Shown here in pieces: positions 45,341-56,788 of a DNA stretch of 64,000 nt. Each line of letters begins with the position of its first letter. The first letter of the stretch is position 1. The notes beneath the pieces were generated by a model that saw only the letters and a list, made by a program, of their open reading frames with translations, made no database searches and had not been told where the DNA came from. The translations under genes and the position numbers were made by a program. Origin of the DNA: Bicyclus anynana (lineage: Eukaryota > Arthropoda > Insecta > Lepidoptera > Nymphalidae); contig NC_069095.1 in the NCBI RefSeq assembly GCF_947172395.1, positions 2,914,001-2,978,000 of the forward strand, given 5' to 3'.

Positions 45341-46059
45341 ATAATTGTATTATACCAATCTGCCGCATCTTGCAGCTTTCCGTATAATCCAGTCTCATGT
45401 ATAGTTAATAACGTGACTTATTTCTGACAGATTTATTAGAACAATTTATACGTTATCCAGCGATATAGCCTGATCTGATTTACCCCGTGTAACACAAGAC
45501 ACGTGACTCCGTCATCGTACCCGTACAAAAACACCAATCATAAAGCAATAAATCAACACAACCGACACACGAATATAAATCTTAAATCTTCATCTGTGAG
45601 TTTATATTTGAATGGCTGAAATTGTAGTTTTAATCTCTTCAAATCAACGGAACTTAAAGCTCGTGACGCAACTAATATTGGGTTGGAAAGCAAGCTTGAA
45701 AGTTTTGATGTAGCGTATTAGCTTGCAAATACAGAGCCCATACAAAACACTTATTGATCGAATGTTGCACTGCAAGTTGCGAAGTGGAATTTATGGGCGT
45801 GCTGTGTGTAAGAGCTCTTTGGAAGCGGTTACTTGCTCTTTGTTTATTTCCCGGCTTCGTCTCAGAAACATCTCGCTTTATGAATATTGATAAGAGTTGC
45901 CTTCCGGCTGAACTTTTTAAAACAAAGCGCTGTTAATATCAGTCGGAGTACACTTTACTGTTTAGACTTGATTTACTCTTGAAGTTGGCTATTTACTGTC
46001 TGAAGTTTGTATTAAAAGTAAGTAGCGCTTATTGCGTAGTTATTTGAGTAGGTAATCAT
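45341..46059. other. no recognised feature
   Basis: The 60-aa frame at 45754-45936 has no domain I know. Confidence 0.45.
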
Positions 46060-46067
46060 AACTGTAC

Positions 46068-46379
46068 AGAGCCGTGATAGAACAGTGGATATGACCTCTG
46101 CCTCCGATTCCGGAGGGTGTGGGTTCGAATCCGGTCCAGGGCATGCACCTTCAACTTTGCAGTTGTGTGTATTTTAAGAAATTAAATATCACGTGTCTCA
46201 AACGGTGAAGGGAAACATCGTGAGGAAACCCATACCAGAGAATTTTCTTAATTATCTGCGTGTGTGAAGTCTGCCAATCCGTTTTGGGCCAGCGTGGTAG
46301 ACTATTGGCCTAACCCCTCTCATTCTGAGAGGAGACTCGAGCTCAGCAGTGAGCCGAATATGGGTTGATAATGATGATG
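46068..46379 (+). mobile_element. SINE family A with exact 8-bp duplication
   Basis: This is a full plus-strand copy (A box degenerate: tagaacagtgg; B box ggttcgaatcc). aactgtac lies at 46060-46067 and 46380-46387. The family E copy begins at the right duplication. Confidence 0.9.
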
Positions 46380-46386
46380 AACTGTA

Positions 46387-46570
46387 CTAGCGGACGCCCA
46401 CGACTTCGTCCGCGTGGATTTCAGTTTTTTACAAATCACGCGGAAACCATGGATTTCTCCGTAATTAAATTCGATTGCCTATGTGTTAATCCAGAGTATA
46501 ATCCATTTCGGTTCAGTAGCAACGGTGTTAAATAGTAACAAACATCATACAAACTTTCGCGTTTATGATT
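46387..46570 (+). repeat. dispersed repeat family E copy
   Basis: 'tagcggacgcccacgacttc' to 'aactttcgcgtttatgatt'. Confidence 0.7.
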
Positions 46571-46624
46571 ATTATTGTCTTTATTATCATTAGTATGATT
46601 ATCACTTGTCTTTAGTGCTATACA

Positions 46625-46815
46625 TATCCTAACTAGTACCTATTGTAAATGTAGATGTGAGTTTGTATGTTTGTAACGCCTTAACCTCTTTTTAAAAGTA
46701 TTTTCACCAATGGAAAGCTACATTATCAGTGAGCACCATAGACGATATTTTATCTCCACATTCCTACAGGAATCTGTACTATGGGTGAACCGTGGCGTTG
46801 CTTTTAGGTACGATA
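46625..46815 (-). repeat. dispersed repeat family F copy
   Basis: It contains 'tttcaccaatggaaagctac' and 'tatgggtgaaccgtggcg', in the same orientation as 1018-1226. Confidence 0.6.
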
Positions 46816-46883
46816 ACACAAGCAAAACTAACATTTAAAAAAAAATACCATTTAATTGTAAGTAGGTAAACAGCAAGGAGAGT

Positions 46884-47106
46884 CTGGCTGGTTCGAGGGT
46901 TCGGCCGTGGCTAGTTACCACCCAGCCGACAAAGACGTACCGCCAAGCAATTTAGCGTTCCGGTAAGATGTCGTGTAGAAACCGAAAAAGGGTGTGGATT
47001 TTCATCCTCCTCCTAAAAAGTTAGCCCGCTTCCATCTTAGACTGCATCATCACTTACCATCAGGTGAGGTTGCAGTCAAGGGCTAACTTGTAAAAAATAA
47101 AAAAGG
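46884..47106 (+). mobile_element. SINE family B, head-truncated plus-strand copy
   Basis: It runs from 'ttcgagggttcggccgtgg' through 'cttccatcttagactgcatc' to 'cttgtaaaaaataaaaaag'. Confidence 0.8.
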
Positions 47107-47875
47107 AGGAAACTAACTGATACAGTTATTACGTAAGTACTCTCAATTTTAACAATATATAGCAAAAATGTTTGGCCTTTGATAGAATGTAAAGCGAGTC
47201 ACAAAGGACTAAAGGATGGATGGGAAGGGATTAAACATAGCTACTTGTACGGGTTAGCAGTTTCAAATGAGGTGACATTTCATCGTTTTTACAACTTTAT
47301 CAAGTGTAGTATCGTATAAAACGATGTAAAAAGGTTTATTCGGATAAGTACTCCAAGAGCAGGCAAATGTTAAATGTTAGCTTAATTACTAAATGCTGGC
47401 TTAATACCTTTTTTACAAATAATTAAAACCTTAGAATACTATTTATTAACCGTAAAACACGGTACGTACGTAACAGAAAAGGACACTGTCCATTTCAGGT
47501 TTTAAACTTGATTAACATTAAACTTTAAATTTAACATTAAACTTGAATTTTTTATTAAAATCTAAATACGTGATTAAATCTAACTAAATAAAAAGAAATA
47601 AATAAAATTAATACCCAAGTTTTTGAGATAAATCAATCCCTTATAGGAACTTATGACATGATAATTAACAGCAAACGTCAAATCGACTACTTCATTGAAA
47701 ACGTCATCAATCCGCCATTATTACCCATATTAGTGTGGCATTTCTTTGGAGAGAATGAATATTATTTCAAAAGAATTAAAGTAAATTCGTAGATCTGAAT
47801 AATCAAAAATAGTAAAAAAAATATTTTCTTTTATTTCCGCCAGGGTACAATGACTGATCCTTGGTTCCATACAAT
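47107..47875. other. no recognised feature
   Basis: I see no gene or shared repeat. Confidence 0.45.
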
Positions 47876-48092
47876 TTTGGACCATCTCCTTTGGAGGTGC
47901 ATGCCCTGGACCGGATTCAAACACCTATGCCCTTCGAATCAAAGGCAGAGGTCATATCCACTGGGGTATCGCAGTTTTTAAGAATTTTAATAAAAGAAAG
48001 TGTGAAGAGTCTGCCAATCCGCATTGGGCCAGCAGAGCGGACGTTCTGAGAGGAGACTCGTGCTCAAGTAAAGCGAATATGGGTTGTTAATG
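47876..48092. mobile_element. SINE family A with inverted halves
   Basis: 47876-47980 is the head of family A on the minus strand; 47998-48092 is the tail on the plus strand ('gtctgccaatccgcattggg' to 'atatgggttgttaatg'). Confidence 0.7.
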
Positions 48093-48391
48093 ATTAACCT
48101 TTAGTCTTATTTAATGTCTTATTAAACATCAACTTAGACTGAAATTATTGAAAATAGTTATACAGTCCAACAGAGTTTTGTACATGACCCTTTCTTTTTA
48201 AATAGTATAGGCTTTGGTATATCACTTTAAAAAGACTTACTCAATGTTCAAGTCAAAGTTTCAAAAGTCAAGATTATTGATGCCGCTAGTGGCATAGATT
48301 CAGCTTCAACTTCCTGTATTTTCACCGGTCACCAAATGATGGAGTCAACCAATCAAATAATTGTTTTAGGGCATTTTTATTGTGGGGAGTA

Positions 48392-48490
48392 AGCTCGCGC
48401 TTGAGTACTATCTCATCTGATGGTAAGTGTAGATGTGGCCTAAAGTAGAACACGCTTGCCTAGAAGAGGCACATTCACTCTCATCTTAAC
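48392..48490 (-). mobile_element. retroelement 3'-end fragment
   Basis: Reverse of the type at 22771-22885; 'gatggtaagtgtagatgtgg' and 'cttgcctagaagaggcacat'. Confidence 0.5.
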
Positions 48491-48544
48491 AACATTAATT
48501 ATATTTATCTCAAGTTGGTATTTTTTTTTAATTACACAACTCTC

Positions 48545-48680
48545 GTAACTGAAAACCTTTGAAATGAAATGAAATATACTTTATTGTACACCAAAAATAA
48601 TAATAACAGGCAAGAAATTAACTTAAAAACTAATGTACAATTGGCGGCCTTATCGCTATGAGCGATCTCTTCATCCTTTG
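48545..48680 (-). mobile_element. non-LTR retrotransposon 3'-UTR fragment
   Basis: Minus strand: a 'gagatcgctcatagcgataa' start, then 'ggccgccaattgtac', ending with 'ttggtgtacaataaagtata' and a (TTTCA)n tail. The poly(A) signal precedes the tail. Confidence 0.6.
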
Positions 48681-49603
48681 AATATTTTAAAGACAATTTT
48701 TATAGGGCATGCGAACCACAACTGACCGGTGTAATCAGAGACCGGCTCTTGGAGTATATGTATCACATTATCTCCATAGCTAAGGATACGATTATACTAT
48801 CTATTGATCGTGTCATAATATATTCTGTTACAAGCGCCCTTGTTAAACTTAGTGGATATCTGACTCCCTCTCAATGTATCCCGTAGCTATTTCATTTGAT
48901 CCTCTTGGTTTCATCAAATATTTAGGCCGTTTAAACTTGAGTGAGACGCTCTGAGTGGAAGTTAGCTGCATTGACTTCCAAACGTGACTGGATCTTTGCT
49001 TGCGTTATTTATTTATTTTCATTTTATGGCACCGTTCGGAGCCGGGGTGGATTAGATTATTTTTTAAAGGAAACTCACTCTAAAATTCGCGGAGTGTTGC
49101 AAGTTTGAAACCAATAATGGATTGCTTTCAGCTCTCGGCCACGGGTGGCTCTTCGAATTGATTTACTCAGTATAATTGACTACGATACCATTGACATATA
49201 TAATACAGAACGACAAAGTCGAGTGTTTCATATTATGATACTGTAATAGAGGTATCTGTACACTGTCTGTACATTGAAGATATTTTGAAAATTAATATTG
49301 GAGGGCATTATATAATCGATACTGATACCAAAAATATATTCCAAAAGTGTCTGTCTGGCACAATTTGAAACCATAATACGAAGAAAGTTATTAGTATACC
49401 TACTTTTTGTCATGAAAATAAAATCAGAAGACAGTGAGATAGGGGTTGATTGTATGGAAAGTTCTTCATTTTTCATGTTACATTTGTAAAAATTGGTATT
49501 TGTACCAGAAAAATACTAATAATAATGTAATTTAAGATTGTAAGTTTTACCATTAACTTTAGGTTACTTTAACCCTTTAAGGATAGAACTTTAATTGTGG
49601 AAT
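48681..49603. other. no recognised feature
   Basis: The 82-aa minus frame at 49228-49476 has no domain I know. Confidence 0.45.
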
Positions 49604-49728
49604 GTCGTTTGGAGTGGATTTTCTTCCTCCTTCTAACAAGTTAGCCCGCTTCCATCTTAGACTACATCATCACTTACCATCAGGTGAGATTTTAGTCAAG
49701 GGCTAACTTGTAAAGAATAAAAAAAATC
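49604..49728 (+). mobile_element. SINE family B 3' fragment
   Basis: 'ttctaacaagttagcccgct' to 'cttgtaaagaataaaaaaa'. Confidence 0.8.
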
Positions 49729-49889
49729 AGCTAAATTAGTAACAAATATGTATGGATAATGATACTTCTAAGAATGTCGCTTACAAAAAAAGGGTTCCAA
49801 AATTGTATATATTGGATTAGAGTCTACACATCCAATAAGATCCATTACGTGTGCTACAGTAATGATGCGATTACAATACCCTTCTCAAA

Positions 49890-50230
49890 ATGTATATTCA
49901 TTTTACCCCTCGTTACCCCAAAGCTCAAAGCTCGGTCGGCACACACGCGCCAAGCTATCTTAAAAGGCCCAACATGGCCGACAAATTTGGCCAGCGATTG
50001 TCTGTCCGGTGTCATTATTATCAATTGCCACATTTGCATAGTATGATCCGTGTGAGGCCCAATTCCGAGCTCATCAAGGCCCCAATTATGCCACAAAACA
50101 AATAGAGGGCCCAATCTACCCTGCGGCTTATTAAACCTGTTTCAAACCTCGTCAATTTTGCCCCAAGTTGTACAACGGACGGACCATAAACTTTTTTAAC
50201 GATTTAAAAACAAACTCTAATCGATTTGAG
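49890..50230. other. non-repetitive GC-balanced block, candidate regulatory DNA
   Basis: It contains an exact octamer ATTTGCAT (50032-50039), repeated 'caaagctcaaagctcgg' and several GGCCCAA words. Short frames on both strands overlap it (49759-50046, 49854-50114, 49890-50105), none with a domain. Confidence 0.3.
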
Positions 50231-50317
50231 GTGCGTTGTTTATGAGAAAAAGTTGATTAACTAAACAAAAAAAGTTATGAGCTCACCAGCTACAGATATA
50301 CACGGACCCGCAACGAC

Positions 50318-50582
50318 GGCCTCCGTGGTGCAGTGGTATGCCCGGTGGATTTACAAGACGGAGGTCCTGGGTACAATTCGCGGCGGGGTCGATTGGTGTT
50401 TTCTTAATTGGTCCAGGTCTGGCTGGTCTGGCTTCGGCCGTGGCTAGTTACCACCCTACCAGCGGTCTGGTACAATGTCGTGTAGAAACCGAAAGGGGTG
50501 TGGATGTCATCCTCCTCATAACAAGATAGCCCACTTCCATCTTAGATTGCATCATCGCTTAGCATCAGGTGAGATTGTATGA
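50318..50582 (+). mobile_element. SINE family B, nearly full plus-strand copy
   Basis: Head 'cggcctccgtggtgcagtgg' with A box; B box altered (ggtacaattcg); body 'ggccgtggctagttaccacc'. The tail is cut at 'caggtgagattgta'. Confidence 0.8.
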
Positions 50583-51349
50583 AACAAAAAACTCTCTGGA
50601 GTCCTTAGGTTCGTTTCCCAGCTCGGGTCAATATAGGATTTTATATTATCTAAATTGGCTGGAACAGTGCCAAGCGATTTAGGGTTCTGACTGATGAGAT
50701 GAGATGACTGACTGATGTGACGGTTACAGAGTCAAAAAACACCCCGCCAATACACATTGGAACTATGTGGTGGTTATAAACTCCAACTCCCCCTCTGCTG
50801 TAGGAAAGAGAAGGACTGTGCCCTATAGTGAGCTATTAAATGACGATAATATTTGTATATAGCAGTACCAAATACAATGTATGTTAGTGTTATAAACAAA
50901 AAGAACTAAACCTACTCATAAATCTAAAACAAGGTCTACATACAAAATAAAGGTGCAAAAGTAAAAACTAACTAATTCATGCCAACGCTTTTCCACGAAT
51001 TCCGACTTCCAAAATGCTTTTAATAGTTAATAAAAGGTGCAGCACTATTCAGTTACCTCATTAAAAATATCACACAGGGAATAAAAATAAGGCTTGCCGG
51101 GTATAAATAACTACGAACTCCGTATAAATCTTGGTTTGCACACTCTAGGGTTGCCACTCGAGCTTTTTTATAAATTACTTTATTAAATGTACACCTATTG
51201 CTTAGACTTAATCGCTATAGGTACCTACGTATAAGATTTTGGTCTGATGTTAAATAAATATTTGTAGTCATGTAACAATTTTCTGTGCTATTTATGACAA
51301 GCTAATGAATGAAATGAGCCAAGTTTTATTTAATCATTAAAAATACTTA
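50583..51349. other. possible further tRNA-like repeat then unrecognised DNA
   Basis: 50605-50700 has a B-box-like 'aggttcgtttcccagc'. 50736-50835 resembles SINE tail pieces ('cgccaatacacattgga'). Confidence 0.3.
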
Positions 51350-51415
51350 AATCCTACTAATATTATTAACGCGAAAGTTTGTATGGATGTATGTTTGGAT
51401 GTTTGTTACTCTTTA
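51350..51415 (-). repeat. family E edge fragment
   Basis: 'cctactaatattattaacgc' and 'gaaagtttgtatggatgta'. Confidence 0.55.
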
Positions 51416-51839
51416 CCGCAATAAAAGTATCTGATCATAATGCAAGTGGCACTGAACCTTTCAAAACTAAATAATACCTTTATCTGTTGAAGTATTTTTT
51501 AATAATAATAATTCAAATTATTTAAAAAAAAGGAAGAGTTTATGGTATGTACGATATATTTTAAATAATAATAAATTTAAATAATATGGTAAATAAAAAA
51601 ACATTTCAATGTTTACATAAGAAGTAGTTTTACGTTTTCACGTAGCCAGTTAGATGCAATTTCCCTACGTTGAAGATAATTTTGATTTATTTATTCACAG
51701 ATGTGTGGTCACCCCTAGCAAGCACAGCGGCTATCCGCAATGAATACTCGAGTTTTCTGCCTCAACTGTAGGGTGGAAATGTACTGCAATATAGGCATAA
51801 AATCCAGGATTTAATCTTCGCACAAGTCGCCGTTTAATC

Positions 51840-52130
51840 TTGCAGTAGATATGGCAGGGGGTAAATAATAAATGTGTTATACGCAATCAGGTTAAATTGC
51901 ATTGTGGGGGGCGGACATCGGGAATGCAGGACTTAAGACCTTTTAATCACAATTTGTAACCCGTTCCTACTAATACCTGCATAAATAAGTCATTACGGGG
52001 ATCTTTGCGTTATCCGGCTACTAAATGAGCCCATTATGCTCGTAGTTAGAGGAAGTCATTAAATCTGTACTTGCGTGTGACAGTTATGTGACCGGTTTCG
52101 CAAACGCTCCAAATCATAATGGGCTTTGCT
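51840..52130. other. non-repetitive block, candidate regulatory DNA
   Basis: 'gcaatcaggttaaattgcat', 'ccttttaatcacaatttgta' and 'gtgaccggtttcgcaaacgc' share nothing with the repeats here. I see no gene. Confidence 0.25.
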
Positions 52131-52160
52131 TAGGCTTATTTTATTTTTATAGTAATAATG

Positions 52161-52593
52161 AAAGTAAACAAAATCATCTGCAAACCATTTTTGATTGATT
52201 TAAACGCCTTTTTGCACATTGAGAGCCGTGATAGCCCAGTGGATATGACCTTTGCCTCCGATTCCGGAGGGTGTGGGTTGCATGCACCTCCAACTTTCCA
52301 GTTATGTGCATTTTAAGAAATAAAATATCACGTGTCAAACGGTGTAGGAAAAACATCGTGAGAAAACCTGCATACCAGAGAATTTTCTTAACTATCTGCA
52401 TGTGTGAAGTCTACCAATCCGCATCGGGCCATCGTGGTGGACTATTAGCCTAACCCCTCTCATTCTGAAAGGAGACTCAAGCTCAGCAGTGAGCCGAATA
52501 TGGGTTAATAATGATGATGATGATGACTGCACACTATGTAAGACAGTTTAAAAATATCAGCTATTGGTTTGCAGATGATTTTGTTTTTACTTT
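52161..52593. mobile_element. inverted-repeat element split by a SINE
   Basis: 52161-52187 (aaagtaaacaaaatcatctg...) and 52564-52593 are inverted copies differing by a 2-nt insertion. A SINE A at 52222-52527 fills most of the interior. Confidence 0.7.
52222..52527 (+). mobile_element. SINE family A lacking the B box
   Basis: The A box tagcccagtgg is intact, but the cgaatccggtccggg segment is deleted, so 'gtgtgggtt' joins 'gcatgcacctcc'. Tail (ATG)n. tgcaca next to both ends may be a worn duplication. Confidence 0.85.
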
Positions 52594-52627
52594 TTGCAAT
52601 AGGTACTGCACATTTATGATTAGGTGT

Positions 52628-52846
52628 TTTTTTTTATTCTTTACAAGTTTGCATTTGACTAAAATCTCACCTGATGGTAATTGATGATGCAGTCTAAGAT
52701 GGAAGGACTGAGGATGAAAATCCACACCCCATTTCGGTTTCTACACGATATCGTACCGGAACGCTAAATCGCTTTGGCGGTACGTCTTTGCCGGTAGGGT
52801 AGGGTGGTAACTAGCCACGGCCGAAGCCTCCCACCAACCAGGTGTA
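52628..52846 (-). mobile_element. SINE family B, head-truncated
   Basis: 'ttttttattctttacaagtt' to 'ggccgaagcctcccaccaac'. Confidence 0.8.
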
Positions 52847-52926
52847 TCGAGATCAAGATAAACAGGTTGGCCTTAATTATCGAAAACTAATTTGACTAGT
52901 TTTAGATAATAAGGTGATGCATTTTT

Positions 52927-54150
52927 AACCGACTTCCAAAAAGGAGGAGGTTCTACGTTCGGCTGTATGTATGTTTTTTTTTTTTTTTATTTTTTTTTTT
53001 TTTTTTTTTTATGTATGTCCAGCGATAATTCCGTCATTTTTGAAAATTCTTTTTTTGTTGTGAAGGGTTTGATTTCAGGGTGGTCCCATTTTTTTCATGT
53101 CAGGATCTGATGATGGCATCCTGGAGAAATCGAGGGGAACTTTTGAAAATCGTAGAGACGGCTAGTGCGTTTGTTAGTGTTTCCATAAGGTATTTTAAAC
53201 CACTACAATTTTATCAAGGTCTGGAGTTGGTCTGATGATGGAGCTGATACACAGACGATGGAACTCGTCCACGATTTACAGCAGGTACCTTTTGTTTGGG
53301 CTTAATTTATTTGTATTGATGAGAACTTTCCACCTAGATGGGTTGTGACTGTATTAAGGGTCTGATGATGAAGACGAAGGACAGTGAAGAGAACTCCTCG
53401 ACGGTTCACAGTAGCTACCTTGTGTTTGGACTTGATACATTTGTATTGATGAGAACTTTCCACCTAGATGGGTTGTGACTGTATTAGGGGTCTGGTGAAG
53501 AAAACGAAGGATAGTTAAGGGAACTCCTCGACGGTTCACAGTAGCTACCTTGTGTTTTGACTTGATAATATTGTATTGATGAAAACTTTCCACCTGGATA
53601 GGTTATGACTGTATTAGAGGTCTGGTGATGAAGATGAAGGAGAGTTAAGGGAACTCCTCGACGGTTCACAGTAGCTACCTTGTGTTTGGACTTGATAAAT
53701 TTTATATTGATGAGAACTTTCCACCCATATGGATTGTGACTGCATAGGGGATCTGGTGATGAAGACGGAGGTCAGTCAGTGCACACTCAGTAGGTGTGCT
53801 AACACTAAAAATTAAAAAATAAAAATTTTAATAAAAAAAATTCAACCGACTTCCAACTCAAAAATTAACCTAAACTAAAAAGCAAAAAATAACATCTTAC
53901 CTATGTGCTACCTTCTGATCAGTTTGAAGGCGGTGCCATTCCAGTGTCATGTTTTAATTAAAGCTGTTTCTGAAAGAACCACATAAATTGTGTGATTTAA
54001 ACGGCTTTAATTAAAACATCACTGGCTTTGCACCGCCTTCAAACTGATCAGAAGGTAGCACATAGGTAAGATGTTATTTTTTGCTTTTTAGTTTAGGTTA
54101 ATTTTTGAGTTGGAAGTCGGTTGAATTTTTTTTATTAAAATTTTTATTCA
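52927..54150. mobile_element. 1.2-kb foldback element, copy 1
   Basis: The left end 'aaccgacttccaaaaagg' and right end 'ttggaagtcggttgaa' are inverted. Inside: a T-rich run, four tandem units of 130 bp (about 53221-53740; landmark ggttgtgact at 53341, 53471, 53601, 53731), and a large palindrome (arms 53821-53964 and 54004-54147). No transposase. Minus frames over the units (53354-53669) repeat the same peptide in shifting frames, because 130 is not a multiple of three. Confidence 0.8.
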
Positions 54151-54684
54151 CTTGTGTTTGATCCAATTATTATGAGACATCCTATTGGTGCTTTATTTCT
54201 TAAAATGTAAGCGTTGTGTTTTAAATAATAACTAATAATAAGAAATGGGTCACAATGTAGCTTTTAATCAATAAACGAACCTTTAGGAATAATATAAAAC
54301 ACAAATTGATACATTACAAGAGGAGTTCTAAACCAAAGTCTCTAAAGAAACAATTCCTCACTAATTGTAAGATGCGATCGATTTCTGCCCATTGTACTTA
54401 GAATACTTCATTAGAGAGCCAACTTATTTATACAAGTTAATAAGTACTGCTAAGTCGTCTTTATGTCGAGTGAAGACTTAAGCAAACCTATTAGACAGTA
54501 AGCTAACAAAAAACGGGATCGGAAAGAAATAATTGCAACGGGCCCGGGAAATCTGGAGGACTTAGACGATGTAAAAGAAAATAAAATCATTCGTCTTTTA
54601 CTTAATATGTTCTTTTCGCATGCTCTCTTTTTTTTTGTAACTTAGTTCTCTGTTTGTTTGAAGTTTAATACGTGTAATGGTACG
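54151..54684. other. no recognised feature
   Basis: I see no gene or shared repeat. Confidence 0.5.
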
Positions 54685-54850
54685 TGTACTATATGACGCC
54701 CTGCGGTTTCACCCGCGTAGCTTCTGTTTCCGTGAGATTATTTGGATGAAATATAGCCTATGACACTAACAAATAACCTGGCTTTCTAGTGATATAAGAA
54801 TTTTCAAAATCAGTTATGTAGATGTTGAGATTCCTCCCCTTTCAATACCA
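54685..54850 (+). repeat. dispersed repeat family F copy
   Basis: 'gacgccctgcggtttcaccc' to 'aagaattttcaaaatcag'. Confidence 0.55.
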
Positions 54851-55064
54851 AATACAAACTTTATCTCTACATACATCGAATTCGTTCGTCCTTAAGTAGA
54901 CTTCTTTACTCCGTTCTCTCGCTAAATCCGTTCTTAGCGGACGTCTACTAATTATAAACTACCTCCCTGCCAAATTTTATCTTTAAACGTCAAGCGGTTT
55001 GCGAGATTTCATGATAAGTGACATGTCGTTCGAATGAATATATGTGTGTATATAGCAGTTTAAT

Positions 55065-55140
55065 CATCATCATCATCATCATCATCATCATGTCAGCCGA
55101 TGAACGTCCTGCAGGACATAGGCCTTTTGTAAAAACAAAA
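55065..55140 (-). mobile_element. 76-bp RTE tail insertion with exact 11-bp duplication
   Basis: (CAT)n, then 'gtcagccgatgaacgtcctg' and 'ggccttttgtaaaaac'. agcagtttaat lies at 55054-55064 and 55141-55151. Confidence 0.9.
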
Positions 55141-55286
55141 AGCAGTTTAATAATGACGTAAATGTCATGAATTTTTTTGATTGTAAAAATTTACCATTCT
55201 AACATTACCAGCACCATTTCCTTTTTCTCTCCAACGAAACTAAAGTAAAGTACGTAGTAATAACAGTCCAAAAAAACAGGGGTGGA

Positions 55287-55318
55287 ATCTAGGACCTCTC
55301 AGGTGAGAGGTCCTAGAT
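55287..55318. repeat. perfect inverted repeat (15-bp arms, 2-nt loop)
   Basis: atctaggacctctca at 55287-55301 pairs with 55304-55318. Confidence 0.85.
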
Positions 55319-55880
55319 CCGTGGAGCTAAAGTGATAGTTCTTCCATTTATTAAATCTAGCTTTTAACAAGATTCTGCGTTTTAGATTTTAATAGGCTAT
55401 TGATTAAAGCAATTTTAGTGAGATCGAATCATTAGATTGTATAATATTCCCAGCATACGTGCGTTGTATTGCGATGTTCTCTTATAGGCGATGGTTAAAC
55501 AACCTAACATTAATGGATATAAGATGCCAAGGGGAAATTATCTACGTTTGTAAACATACCGCTTTCTTTTACGTCCTATTGCTACCCGTACTTACTAAGG
55601 AGAAAGGGATGTCATCGTAAAATCACTCTCTGGATCTGGCCCCTTGACGTTACATCCCAAAGGCACAGTCCAAACTCCATAATTGGCAACCGTACTTTTT
55701 CACTTTTTTTTTGTTTGGGTAAGTCCCGTTGGCTCCATACCGAACCACTGCAGCGTCACCGGTGGGTTTGGGCGAGCGCAGAAGCATCGCTTGATAAGAC
55801 CAGAAGATTGAAAGAAAGACAGAGGGCGGAACGACTCTCTAAAGGGATCTCCTGTGAGACTCGGACATCGGCTTAGAGGG
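55319..55880. other. no recognised feature
   Basis: I see no gene or shared repeat. Confidence 0.4.
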
Positions 55881-55889
55881 CCGATCTGG

Positions 55890-56062
55890 AAGGGTGTCTT
55901 GGCATAAGTGAATCAGTCCGGACGACCCCAAGATCGTGAGTTAGAAAAAGCGCAGTGTTGGTTGACCACCCACTAGGTGGACTGAGGAGATCAAGAGGGC
56001 AGGGAGCTGCTGGATGCTGGCGGCTCGAGACCGTTGTACTTGGAAGTCTATTTACAGACACA
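55890..56062 (+). mobile_element. degraded RTE 3'-end fragment
   Basis: 'gcgcagtgttggttgaccac', 'ggtggactgaggagatcaag' and 'gctggatgctggcggctcga' are RTE ORF2 C-terminal nucleotides; the ATG tail is missing. Confidence 0.65.
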
Positions 56063-56248
56063 TTATTTTTAAAACCGACAGAAAAAGATACTCTGACGAT
56101 GTAAACCTTAGTCGAGATTACTACACCATTGATGAGTTCTCTTGCAAGCCATTGGATCAGCTTCCACCTTCACACAGGGAGTAAAACTATAAGAAATGGT
56201 AATGACGTCATCAATTGTAAATTATAATACTGTGAGATTTTTTTAAAA

Positions 56249-56375
56249 GAGCAACTGTTGAGTTTCTTGCCTGCTCTTCCGTACCGGTGGTAGAATCTTT
56301 ATAAATAGTCAACTGACGTTTCTAAAGTGCTTGTAAACTGCCTACTTGAAACAAATGAATTTTGAATGTTTGATT
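56249..56375 (+). mobile_element. non-LTR 3'-UTR fragment
   Basis: 'ttgagtttcttgcctgctct', 'gtaccggtggtagaatcttt' and 'ctgcctacttgaaacaaatg' are the classic order of a common retrotransposon 3' UTR. Confidence 0.6.
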
Positions 56376-56788
56376 TTTTTTTATAAATCTCGAAAATGCA
56401 GCATAATTATGAAATAACACGAGAGCGACATGTATTACCATAGAAAGTTCTTCTACTTCTTCTTTTACATTACACCGTTGTAATATCTATTGATAATATT
56501 TATTGATAAAACAATCCACACTCGTTTTATCTCGCATTGACAAGAATAACAATGTGCCTAAAACAACATCGCTGTCAAACAGTAGGTGGTAAATAGAGTA
56601 TTGTTTCACGGCACGTGGGTGCATACATTTGGTGGCTAAGATTGCTTTACACGTCTCTGTCTTGTGTTGGTGATTAATGATTCGTGTGATAAGAAATGTA
56701 TAAGTGTGTGTGTTTGTTTTAATAGCTATGTAAATGATGTTAGTACTTGAGTACTGTTTAACACCCACTTTAATTACACGGATTTTTT

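Noticed and set aside
53354..53669. 79- and 61-aa minus frames
   Set aside because: Same tandem core in the first copy of the foldback element.
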